Positions 1-5,238 of a stretch of 5,238 bases of DNA are shown piece by piece. Under the pieces are notes generated by a model, which ran no database searches, was not told the origin of the DNA, and saw only the letters and a program-made list of their open reading frames with translations. Source of the stretch: Rhodocyclaceae bacterium UBA1310. Lineage in GTDB: Bacteria; Pseudomonadota; Gammaproteobacteria; Burkholderiales; Rhodocyclaceae. Numbering within the stretch: position 1 is the first letter of the stretch; each line of letters begins with the position of its first letter. Where the stretch lies: assembly GCA_002307175.1 (NCBI GenBank), contig DBTS01000002.1, positions 1 to 5,238 of the forward strand. Direction: 5' to 3'. The position numbers and the translations under genes were made by a program.

Positions 1-135
1 CCAGGATTCCGGCACCGGCTCTCTCCTGATGCCCGGTCTGTGCCAGCGAGGCAGCTTGTCGTAGGGCACAAACTTTAGCGACGCTCAGGCGACGACCACT
101 GCGGGCCGAGTGTTACAGGATGGTGTGAGTGCGAC

Positions 136-309
136 ATGGTTCTTTCACGGCGTTCACTGCGCGGCGATAAGAATTACCCGTACAGACGTCTGAAGAAACT
201 GAACTCTGAATATCGTCAGATGTGCGATGTCGCACCAGACTACGTCTTGCACGGCACGGGCTATCCACGTAAAACAAAAAGCAAGACGCTATCGGGTCGT
301 CTGCGCTAG
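136..309 (+). CDS. Doubtful small basic ORF (57 aa)
   Basis: An ATG at 136 opens 57 codons to a TAG at 307-309; the same frame is open from 79. The product is rich in Arg and Lys, for example YRRLKKL near residues 16-22 and PRKTKSK near 44-50, and has no membrane segment or motif I recognise. The nearest Shine-Dalgarno-like stretch, AGGA, ends about 15 bases upstream, which is too far for an efficient site. It lies upstream of and on the same strand as the GSCFA gene, 147 bases away. It could be a chance ORF, a small DNA- or RNA-binding protein, or the tail of a decayed gene. I do not recognise a family. Confidence 0.18.
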   Translation: MVLSRRSLRGDKNYPYRRLKKLNSEYRQMCDVAPDYVLHGTGYPRKTKSKTLSGRLR

Positions 310-445
310 ACTAACCTGAGGCCAAAAATCATGACGTAGAGTTAAGGTGTCGGGTGTGGATAGCCGCGGCACCAGTACAGCTGCCCCCTGGCAGATTTGC
401 AGTCATACCGGCTTGTCTGGGTATATCGTTGACGTGTCTTTTTGT

Positions 446-450
446 GGAAA
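446..450 (+). promoter_or_regulatory. Ribosome binding site of the GSCFA gene
   Basis: GGAAA ends six bases before the ATG at 457. The match to the anti-Shine-Dalgarno sequence is modest but well placed, and it supports 457 as the start rather than a later ATG. Confidence 0.5.
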
Positions 451-456
451 TGGTAA

Positions 457-2292
457 ATGAATAACCCGTATGGAAATTTGCCGCAAAGCCGTTTCTGGAA
501 TACTGGAGTTGTTCGGTCTACTCCTGTCTTTCTTGAAGAGCTTTTTCAGCCCAAGTGGGGAATAAATCAGGGTATGAAGGTCGCGACAGCCGGTAGCTGC
601 TTTGCCCAGCATGTCAGCGCCAGCCTGATGCGCGCCGGATTCAATGTTGCCGATTATGAACCTGCGCCCGCGCAGATCCCAGAAGGGCAGCGGAGAGAAT
701 ATGGCTACTCGCTTTACTCGTGTCGCTACGGAAACATCTACACAAGCAGGCAGCTCCTTCAGTTGGCCCGTGAAGCGTTCGGCCTGATCGGTTTCATTGA
801 ACGACCGGAAACAATTGTCTGGAAAAGCGCAGGGCGTTACTTTGACGCCCTGCGGCCTTCGGTAGAGCCTTCGGGTTACGCAGATGCCGACGCTGTAATG
901 AGATCCAGGTGCGGGCATCTTCTGTGTGTGCGACGGATGCTTGAAGAGGTGGATCTGTTGATCTTTACTCTGGGTCTTACCGAAGCCTGGGAGGACGATG
1001 CCAGTGGAACGGTCTATCCAACAGCGCCGGGGGTGATTTGTGCGCCTGATCGGCTTTCCGTGTCATTCAGGAACTTCTGCTATCACGAGGTCTATGAAGA
1101 TCTCGACAGCCTGGCGCAGCTTGCCAACACGCGGCGCAATACGCCGATTCGCATCCTGCTGACGGTGTCGCCAGTTCCCCTGACGGCGACTGCTTCCGGG
1201 CAACACATCCTGACAGCCAATACCTATTCCAAGGCGACTTTGCGATCCGTCGCCGGAGATATTTCACGGACAAACGCAGGATTCGACTATTTCCCGTCCT
1301 TCGAGATAGTCACGAATCCGGCACTGCGAGGTACTTGGTATGAAGATAACTTGCGGAATGTCCGTAGCGAAGGTGTGGCATGTGTTGTGCGTCATTTCCT
1401 TGCTGCGTACGGCATTTGTGCGAAAGATGCCGAGCCCGCTGACGACGTTGGTGACCAATGCGAGGAAGCGCTTCTTGAGGCTTTTTCTCCGCTGGCCGCA
1501 GGTGGTGTATCCAATCCTGAATGCATGCAGGTATTTGGCGACAGCCACCTTGCGGCGTTTCTGGCGGCTTATGAAGGAATGTGGAGCAGGCGGGGCGTGA
1601 CCTCACTGATGTCGGCACGCTTTACCCCGCTTCGGTGGATGGAGCAGAAGTGGTGGGAAGTTGAAACACACAAGGGCTTTTCAGCGACCAGCGTCAAGCC
1701 TGAGTATGGCGATCGCATTCGCGAACGGGTTAATCCGGCCGTTGTTGCAAGTGGCAGGGAGCTATGTCTGGTTGGCCTTGACCTGCTTGGCAATGGGCTG
1801 GTCAATCTGCATGGCCCGATGAAAGCGGGCTGGGAAAATCCGGATGGAACGTATCCCCCGGGGGCGGACATCTCGCCGAATATCCCGCTTGTCGGCTCGA
1901 TTTCCGAAGCGGAAGCGGTTATCGGGCGGGCACTCTGCCAGCAACTCCGGTTGAAGAGGGATTTTGTCAGCAAGATCATCGAAGCGGGTGGGTGGCGCAA
2001 GGTATATTGGGTGGCCACCCCAATCATGACCCAGGCCACTGCCATCTACCGACTGGGTGAAGAGTACGTCTTTTCCGGCAGTCAGGTTTATTACAACCAG
2101 GTGGCAAAGTCATGCTTTGAGCGAATATTTGGCGACCGGCCCGATAGTATCGTCGTTGTCACCCATTCCCATAATACTGAATATGGGTTTTCGGATGACC
2201 GTTTTTCACCCGGTGATTTGCCGTACGATACCCACGTCTCGCCTGCCTATTATGATGAAATAATCTCGCTGATTTTTGGCCAGGCCAGCTAA
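457..2292 (+). CDS. GSCFA-family protein with C-terminal SGNH-like domain
   Basis: The 611-residue product carries the motif that names the GSCFA family, VATAGSCFAQHV, at residues 42-53 (GSCFA at 46-50). More family-like blocks follow: YSLYSCRYGNIYTSRQLL at 84-101, FTLGLTEAW at 170-178 and LLTVSPVPL at 234-242. The GSCFA domain covers about residues 38-315. The rest is a second module with QVFGDSHLAAF at 358-368, a GDSH nucleophile-type block, and DTHVSPAYYDEII at 591-603, which resembles the final Asp/His block of SGNH hydrolases. Ser361 with Asp591/His593 could therefore form an active site; this is inferred. GSCFA proteins are thought to be SGNH-related and often sit in polysaccharide or glycan clusters, but their substrates are poorly defined. 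No signal peptide or membrane segment is evident, so a cytoplasmic location is likely. The gene stands alone and converges on the exporter gene. The family call is firm; the enzymatic role is open. Confidence 0.9.
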   Translation: MNNPYGNLPQSRFWNTGVVRSTPVFLEELFQPKWGINQGMKVATAGSCFAQHVSASLMRAGFNVADYEPAPAQIPEGQRREYGYSLYSCRYGNIYTSRQLLQLAREAFGLIGFIERPETIVWKSAGRYFDALRPSVEPSGYADADAVMRSRCGHLLCVRRMLEEVDLLIFTLGLTEAWEDDASGTVYPTAPGVICAPDRLSVSFRNFCYHEVYEDLDSLAQLANTRRNTPIRILLTVSPVPLTATASGQHILTANTYSKATLRSVAGDISRTNAGFDYFPSFEIVTNPALRGTWYEDNLRNVRSEGVACVVRHFLAAYGICAKDAEPADDVGDQCEEALLEAFSPLAAGGVSNPECMQVFGDSHLAAFLAAYEGMWSRRGVTSLMSARFTPLRWMEQKWWEVETHKGFSATSVKPEYGDRIRERVNPAVVASGRELCLVGLDLLGNGLVNLHGPMKAGWENPDGTYPPGADISPNIPLVGSISEAEAVIGRALCQQLRLKRDFVSKIIEAGGWRKVYWVATPIMTQATAIYRLGEEYVFSGSQVYYNQVAKSCFERIFGDRPDSIVVVTHSHNTEYGFSDDRFSPGDLPYDTHVSPAYYDEIISLIFGQAS

Positions 2293-2413
2293 GGTTGGGC
2301 GACTGATTGTCTCCCTGGACGCGGAGTAACGGATATGGCGGCTGCGCAGATAGAACCAGGAATTCGCTGAAATGACCGGATGCTGGTCTTGACTGCTGCT
2401 TATCACCCGCCAT

Positions 2414-2530
2414 TCAGTCGAGTGGCAACTCCGATGTCTGCTTGATCTTCTGCATCGGAATGTCGCTCTTTACGCTCTGGACTCCCTTGATCCGCGCCAG
2501 GTGCTCGATTGCCGACTTCAATTTCTGCTT
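2414..2530 (-). pseudogene. C-terminal remnant resembling Lrp/AsnC-type regulator
   Basis: Read on the minus strand, about 38 codons end at a TGA (2414-2416) and give LKSAIEHLARIKGVQSV followed by KIKQTSELPLD. The pattern of a helix, then Pro/Lys-Gly-Val, then a strand ending in K-x-T-x-x-LPL matches the last part of the ligand-binding (RAM) domain of Lrp/AsnC regulators. The same frame hits a TAG at 2537-2539, and no DNA-binding domain lies upstream: the frame beyond that stop runs into the repeat at 2588-2619. The gene therefore looks truncated, perhaps by the event that placed the repeat. A BON domain tail is the main alternative, because the GVxSVKxDI stretch also fits that fold; the KxTxxLPL ending favours Lrp. 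The identification rests on a short match. Confidence 0.4.
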
Positions 2531-2587
2531 TCTACTCTACTTGTCTTTCGTCTGCCTGGCCGTAAAAGCTGTCGTGGGCGGTTTGTA

Positions 2588-2619
2588 GGGAACGATGTTG
2601 GAATGTTGGACCTGACCCC
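2588..2619 (-). repeat. Repeat copy A, left of the exporter gene
   Basis: On the minus strand this copy begins GGGGTCAGGTCCAACATTCC and runs on through AACAT to a final TCCC. It matches copy B (4242-4270, plus strand) at 22 of the first 25 positions; the tails align again after a three-base gap. Internally it is a near-tandem of the eight-mer TCCAACAT. The two copies face each other across the exporter gene, GGGG ends inward. Similar GGGGTCA-beginning intergenic repeats occur in many proteobacteria, some beside IS200-like (RAYT) transposases; assigning this pair to such a family is inference. Confidence 0.65.
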
Positions 2620-2641
2620 GCGGATCATTCATAATGCGGGG
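2616..2641 (-). other. Hairpin downstream of the exporter gene
   Basis: CCCCGC at 2616-2621 pairs with GCGGGG at 2636-2641 around a 14-base AT-rich loop, 19 bases past the exporter stop. There is no T-run on either strand, so it is not a standard intrinsic terminator, though it could protect the 3' end of the transcript. One arm is the GGGG end of repeat copy A. Confidence 0.4.
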
Positions 2642-2659
2642 GGCTGTGATTCGGCCCAC

Positions 2660-3979
2660 TTATCGGTCGCCTCGGAACTCCGTTTCGCTATTCGATAGCA
2701 CAGGAAAGACATTGGGATATTGATGCAGATACCAGTCCTTTACTTCATCGTGACTCAAATTGAAAAACTCGCGGGCGCGAGGCACAAATACGAAACCCAG
2801 TGCCAGGGTGGCCATTACCAATCCAAATGAGGTGTAGACGCCGTCTACATTCCAATGAACTAGCGCGACACCCACCATCGCCGGACCAAGCGCACCTGCA
2901 AGTTGCGTACTCATTGTGGATGCAGAAAGAATGCGGACACGAAAAGCCTTCGGTATCGCTAGCGTCCGATGCATAGCTCCAACAAGCCCCATGGCTGCGT
3001 TCGAAAACCCAGCGACTACTAGAGAAAATACAAAAACATATGGATAATGCGTATACCCAGCAAGAGCAAGCGCTAAGCCTTCGAACGCAGCAATCGACAC
3101 CCGCACTCGATAGCGTCCAAAGTGACGAACCAGCATCTCCGCTCCAAAAAAACTCCCGAGAAGCACCCCCACAGACACGGCACCAATGCTTGCGCCTAAC
3201 CAATCGCCAGATAAGCCAAGCGACTGCACTTTTATCGGGATCAATATGCCAAAAGACGGCCCTTCGAAAATCCAAACCAGAAAATTTACTAGTGTCCAAC
3301 CACGCTCAATTGGGATAACCCATTTGGCCACCAACCCGACCCGCAAATCTGACCACCACTTTGCGAATCCAGCGACTCCATGTTCGTTTCTGATCGTCTG
3401 TGGAATTCTCATAATCACTAGCGCGACACCTATGAGAAGAATTCCTACAATCCACAGTCCAGCTGCCGTGCCGGCTACGGCGAGCGCGCCGCCAGTAACG
3501 ACCGGGCCTGCGATTCCACCGGCTGACTTGGCTATTTTTCGAAATCGCAATCCCTCCGGTACTCGGTCGGAAGGCACCAATTCCGGAAGAATTGTCGCGC
3601 TAGCAGGATCAGCAAATGTACGGGCAACGACCTGAACCAACCCAACCAGTACTAGAAGATATAGATTGTATTTCCCAACAGCCGCCATTCCAGCCAGGAT
3701 GAATGCCGCGACTGCGAGCACCAAGGAACCACGTACAATCTGCGCCCTCTTCGGTATGCTATCCCCAAACGGCGAAACCAACGGCGTGACAACAAAGGTT
3801 GCAATTGCCACCAGCGTTCCGTAAATGGCGACATCTTTAGCCCCCCCCTGCTGCGCAACCCACCAAGGTATCGTAATCTGCAAAATGGTCTCTGCCAAAA
3901 GCAACAAGACGTCGCTATATAGCAGGTAACGCAGAGATGGATCGGTATTCAGTATCCATTGTCTAATTTTACTAATCAT
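2660..3979 (-). CDS. MFS exporter, MFS_3/EntS type
   Basis: The 439-residue product has about twelve hydrophobic segments, roughly at 17-38, 50-70, 83-101, 104-121, 152-170, 172-191, 226-247, 262-280, 292-309, 312-334, 354-374 and 380-400, as expected for an inner-membrane major facilitator. The loop between segments 2 and 3 has a divergent motif A (PFGDSIPKRAQ, 70-80). The stretch FADPASATILPELVPSDR (122-139) after segment 4 matches MFS_3 proteins, a group that includes the enterobactin exporter EntS and macrolide efflux pumps. Proton-driven efflux of a small molecule is the likely role; the substrate cannot be read from sequence. The start at 3979 has a well-placed GAGGTG. A hydrophilic tail of about 39 residues (401-439) follows the last segment. 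Codons 44-47 contain a run of eight G. The gene is flanked by two inverted repeat copies, is single, and has lower GC than the MetR gene, suggesting acquisition. Confidence 0.87.
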   Translation of the reverse strand: MISKIRQWILNTDPSLRYLLYSDVLLLLAETILQITIPWWVAQQGGAKDVAIYGTLVAIATFVVTPLVSPFGDSIPKRAQIVRGSLVLAVAAFILAGMAAVGKYNLYLLVLVGLVQVVARTFADPASATILPELVPSDRVPEGLRFRKIAKSAGGIAGPVVTGGALAVAGTAAGLWIVGILLIGVALVIMRIPQTIRNEHGVAGFAKWWSDLRVGLVAKWVIPIERGWTLVNFLVWIFEGPSFGILIPIKVQSLGLSGDWLGASIGAVSVGVLLGSFFGAEMLVRHFGRYRVRVSIAAFEGLALALAGYTHYPYVFVFSLVVAGFSNAAMGLVGAMHRTLAIPKAFRVRILSASTMSTQLAGALGPAMVGVALVHWNVDGVYTSFGLVMATLALGFVFVPRAREFFNLSHDEVKDWYLHQYPNVFPVLSNSETEFRGDR

Positions 3980-3982
3980 TTA

Positions 3983-3988
3983 CACCTC
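3983..3988 (-). promoter_or_regulatory. Ribosome binding site of the exporter gene
   Basis: GAGGTG on the minus strand is separated by three bases from the ATG at 3979 (five from the GAGG core). It is the strongest Shine-Dalgarno match in the window and fixes the exporter start. Confidence 0.7.
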
Positions 3989-3996
3989 GTCAAAAT

Positions 3997-4008
3997 ACCG
4001 ATCTCGGT
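3997..4008. promoter_or_regulatory. Candidate operator dyad upstream of the exporter
   Basis: ACCGA and TCGGT form a perfect inverted repeat with a two-base spacer, its near edge 17 bases upstream of the exporter ATG. A repressor bound there would sit in the leader and could control efflux expression. Five-base arms are short and may occur by chance. No cognate regulator gene is adjacent, apart from the MetR-like gene, whose known site type differs. Confidence 0.3.
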
Positions 4009-4048
4009 CAATTCATAGCCCTTCAAAAAAACTTATATCCACCTCGAT

Positions 4049-4183
4049 TTAAATGCCTAAAGCATAAAAACTAAAACGCTCGCGAATCGTTTTGTCACTC
4101 AGCGCAGCCAGAAAGAGGATGTCGGCCAACATGTTCATCAAAGACTGATACCCCCTGTTCCACGCAAGTGGATTGCGACTACT
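4049..4183 (-). pseudogene. Unrecognised short reading frame or gene remnant
   Basis: The minus strand is open for 44 codons between a TGA at 4184-4186 and a TAA at 4049-4051. The translation includes NPLAWNRGYQSLMNMLADIL and then LAALSDKTIRERFSFYALGI. It reads like ordinary protein, with an amphipathic helix and balanced charge, rather than low-complexity translation. An ATG at 4138 would give a 29-residue peptide, but it lacks a well-placed ribosome binding site (AGGGGG lies about 13 bases upstream). It ends 70 bases before the exporter start, so a leader peptide is possible. The C-terminal piece of a lost gene, perhaps from a mobile element, seems as likely. I do not recognise the family. 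Confidence 0.28.
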
Positions 4184-4234
4184 TCATGTTAATGATCAGC
4201 TGTATCAGACGAGCTAACTCTGTCACGTGGGGTA

Positions 4235-4277
4235 GGAGCCGGGGGTCAAGTCCCACATCCCAACATTCCCAGGCTCC
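4235..4277. repeat. Imperfect hairpin containing repeat copy B
   Basis: GGAGCC at 4235-4240 pairs with GGCTCC at 4272-4277. After one mismatch (4241/4271) the stem continues with GGG at 4242-4244 against CCC at 4268-4270. The enclosed loop is the body of repeat copy B. A folded repeat unit is reminiscent of REP-type elements. It lies 26 bases past the regulator stop and could also act on that transcript's 3' end, though no T-run follows. Confidence 0.5.
4242..4270 (+). repeat. Repeat copy B, right of the exporter gene
   Basis: On the plus strand this copy begins GGGGTCAAGTCCCACATCCC and ends AACATTCCC. It is the inverted partner of copy A at 2588-2619: 22 of the first 25 bases agree, and copy A has three extra bases before its last TCCC. 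Together they bracket the exporter gene and its leader. Confidence 0.65.
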
Positions 4278-4302
4278 CCGTGCGGCGGCAGTCTGAACTT
4301 TC

Positions 4303-5184
4303 CTACGCCCCCCGCGCCAACTCCACAAACGCCCTGAGGTAATCCACCTCCGTATCCGCCTCGCGGTAGCCCAGGAAGATCTGCTTGGCGATGCCTTGCG
4401 GGCCTAGCTGCACGGGGGCGATGGGGAGGCGCGTAGCGTATTCCTCAACGAGCCAGCGTGGCAGGGCGGCGACACCTCTTCCGCTGGCGACCATCTGCAG
4501 CATGATGTCGGTGGTTTCGATGGTTTTGTGCTGGCGCGGGGCGATGCAGGCGGGGGTGAGGAACTGGGTGTAGATATCGAGGCGGTCCGGGCTCACCGGG
4601 TAGGTGATGAGCACTTCGTCGGCGAGCTGTTCGGGCCGCACGTGGGGCAGGGCGGCGAAGGGGTGGGTGCGGGCGGTGACGAGCACCTGCTCGTAGTCGA
4701 ACACCGGCTCGAAGCGCAACTCGGGCTTGTAGACCGGGTCGGGTGTGACGAGCATGTCGATTTCATAGCCGTAGAGTGCGCCGATGCCGCCGAACTGGAA
4801 TTTCTGCTTCACGTCGACTTCCACGCCGGGCCATGCCGTGAGGTAGGGCGAGACGACCTTGAGCAGCCACTGGTAGCAGGGGTGGCATTCCATACCGATG
4901 CGTAGCGCGCCGCGCTCGCCGCGCGCGAACTGGCGCAGGCTGTCTTCGGCGTGCTGAAGCTGGGGTACCAGCCGGTTGGCCACGGCGAGCAGATATTCGC
5001 CGGCCTGGGTGGGGCGCAGGCTGCGGCCTTCGCGCTGCCAGAGCGGGGTGCCGAGCTGGTCTTCGAGCTTGCGCATGGTGTGGCTGAGGGCCGATTGCGT
5101 CAGGTGCAGGCGCTCGGCGGCAGCGGTTTGCGAGCCGGTCTGGTCGATAGCGCGGATGATTTCGAGGTGGATGCGTTCAAGCAT
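4303..5184 (-). CDS. metR: LysR-family regulator, MetR type
   Basis: The 293-residue product begins MLERIHLEIIRAI and carries a LysR winged helix-turn-helix at about residues 5-62, with TAAAERLHLTQSALSHTMRKL (20-40) as the recognition region. A linker helix and a periplasmic-binding-protein-like effector domain follow. MetR-type signatures are clear: LRIGMECHPCYQWL (94-107), FDYEQVLV (162-169), LITYPVSPDRLDIY (192-205) and IMLQMVASGRGVAALPRWLV (227-246), each close to E. coli MetR. MetR is a homocysteine-responsive cytoplasmic activator of methionine genes such as metE and metH, and usually represses itself. The ATG at 5184 is preferred over a GTG at 5208: GGAA lies six bases before it, the family usually starts MxExxHL, and the GTG falls inside a palindrome. 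The gene is markedly richer in GC than its neighbours and looks native. Its normal partner metE would lie beyond the right edge and is not seen. Confidence 0.87.
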   Translation of the reverse strand: MLERIHLEIIRAIDQTGSQTAAAERLHLTQSALSHTMRKLEDQLGTPLWQREGRSLRPTQAGEYLLAVANRLVPQLQHAEDSLRQFARGERGALRIGMECHPCYQWLLKVVSPYLTAWPGVEVDVKQKFQFGGIGALYGYEIDMLVTPDPVYKPELRFEPVFDYEQVLVTARTHPFAALPHVRPEQLADEVLITYPVSPDRLDIYTQFLTPACIAPRQHKTIETTDIMLQMVASGRGVAALPRWLVEEYATRLPIAPVQLGPQGIAKQIFLGYREADTEVDYLRAFVELARGA

Positions 5185-5190
5185 GCTGTG

Positions 5191-5194
5191 TTCC
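5191..5194 (-). promoter_or_regulatory. Ribosome binding site of the MetR-type gene
   Basis: GGAA on the minus strand is six bases before the ATG at 5184. It decides between that start and the GTG at 5208, which lies within a palindrome and has no separate site of its own. Confidence 0.5.
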
Positions 5195-5203
5195 AGTAAA
5201 CAA

Positions 5204-5224
5204 ACCACCTTCTAAGAAGGTGGT
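5204..5224. promoter_or_regulatory. Perfect 21-bp palindrome upstream of the MetR-type gene
   Basis: Arms ACCACCTTCT (5204-5213) and AGAAGGTGGT (5215-5224) are exact inverted repeats around a single central A, 19 bases upstream of the regulator ATG. On the minus strand the RNA would form a stem of about nine pairs with a three-base loop, followed by TTGTTT, so it resembles an intrinsic terminator or attenuator. Alternatively it is a protein-binding operator. It does not match the LysR T-N11-A box (C and G occupy those symmetric positions) nor the MetR site TGAA-N5-TTCA. Which role applies depends on sequence beyond the window. Confidence 0.6.
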
Positions 5225-5238
5225 CTTGCCTTAAGCCC

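Larger units (their letters stand above)
1..456. other. Left intergenic stretch without a convincing gene
   Basis: No reading frame here looks like a conserved protein; all forward frames are interrupted near the left edge (for example TAG at 76-78). Two short inverted repeats are visible: CGTCTTGC at 243-250 with GCAAGACG at 281-288, and GGCTATCCAC at 259-268 with GTGGATAGCC at 356-365. The arms interleave, so both cannot form as simple nested hairpins. A small CTGCC/GGCAG stem lies at 381-394 with no T-run behind it. TATATC at 422-427 is a weak -10 candidate for the following gene, without a good -35 partner. The stretch may be a decayed gene or an insertion boundary, but nothing identifies its origin. 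Confidence 0.5.
2293..2659. other. Convergent intergenic region with gene remnant and repeat
   Basis: This stretch separates the ends of two converging genes. From left to right it holds about 120 bases without a recognisable feature, a minus-strand Lrp/AsnC-like gene fragment (2414-2530), a copy of a short repeat (2588-2619) and a CCCCGC/GCGGGG hairpin (2616-2641). I see no hairpin followed by a T-run that would serve as a standard intrinsic terminator for either gene. Confidence 0.6.
3980..4302. other. Leader of the exporter gene and repeat region
   Basis: Next to the exporter this stretch is AT-rich (about 4009-4075) and should hold its promoter. The best -10 candidate on the minus strand is TATAAG at 4032-4037, without a convincing -35. 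A dyad lies at 3997-4008, a short open minus-strand frame at 4049-4183, and repeat copy B with its hairpin at 4235-4277. No T-run hairpin terminator is visible just past the regulator gene. Confidence 0.5.

Noticed and set aside
381..394. CTGCC/GGCAG stem as a terminator
   Set aside because: Only five pairs and no T-run downstream.
429..434. TTGACG as a -35 box for the GSCFA gene
   Set aside because: A -10 at 17-18 bases would overlap the ATG at 457, and no TATAAT-like sequence is there.
1569..2045. 158-codon minus-strand ORF within the GSCFA gene
   Set aside because: No family resemblance, and wholly inside a convincing gene on the other strand.
2537..2632. 31-codon minus-strand ORF with an ATG at 2632
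   Set aside because: Much of it is simply the translation of repeat copy A, so the ATG is not a credible gene start; the downstream in-frame part is covered by the Lrp-like remnant.
3186..3635. 149-codon plus-strand ORF opposite the exporter
   Set aside because: It lies inside a well-supported membrane protein gene, and its Pro/Thr/Ser-rich translation is typical of antisense to hydrophobic codons.
4528..4905. 125-codon plus-strand ORF opposite the MetR-type gene
   Set aside because: It is a shadow: its Gly/Val/Glu/His-rich composition is what the complement of a GC-rich coding frame gives, and the opposite strand carries a clear LysR protein.
5185..5208. GTG at 5208 as the start of the MetR-type gene, adding eight residues
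   Set aside because: The extra residues are not typical of the family, the codon lies inside the palindrome, and the ATG at 5184 has its own ribosome binding site and the usual MLERxHL start.

Overview
The window looks like proteobacterial chromosome. The best guide is the MetR-type LysR regulator at the right end: it is very GC-rich and closely resembles the MetR proteins of pseudomonads and related beta/gammaproteobacteria. Species cannot be fixed from the sequence. There are three convincing protein genes and three non-coding stretches of more than 300 bases, each holding remnants or repeats. There is no tRNA, rRNA, CRISPR array or recognisable transposase gene.

Layout: 1-456 has no convincing gene, only a doubtful 57-codon basic ORF and short inverted repeats. 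457-2292 (+) encodes a 611-residue GSCFA-family protein with a second SGNH-like domain at its C-terminus, probably an enzyme acting on cell-surface glycan. 2293-2659 holds a minus-strand fragment resembling the C-terminus of an Lrp/AsnC regulator, and one copy of a short repeat. 2660-3979 (-) encodes a 12-segment MFS exporter of the MFS_3/EntS type. 3980-4302 holds the exporter's leader with a small dyad, a short unrecognised minus-strand reading frame, and a second, inverted copy of the repeat. 4303-5184 (-) encodes the MetR-like regulator, with a perfect 21-bp palindrome just upstream of its start.

The most notable structure is the repeat pair at 2588-2619 and 4242-4270. The two copies match at 22 of their first 25 positions, face each other across the exporter gene with their GGGG ends inward, and enclose about 1.68 kb. 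The sequence changes character across the right-hand copy: the MetR gene is much richer in GC than the exporter and the GSCFA gene. This fits an accessory segment placed beside a core metabolic regulator, but no transposase or target-site duplication is visible, so mobility is only inferred.

The three genes do not form one operon: the GSCFA gene converges on the exporter, and exporter and regulator lie on the same strand but are 323 bases apart. MetR-type proteins normally control methionine synthesis genes, often a divergent metE. Such a gene would lie beyond the right edge and is not visible here.
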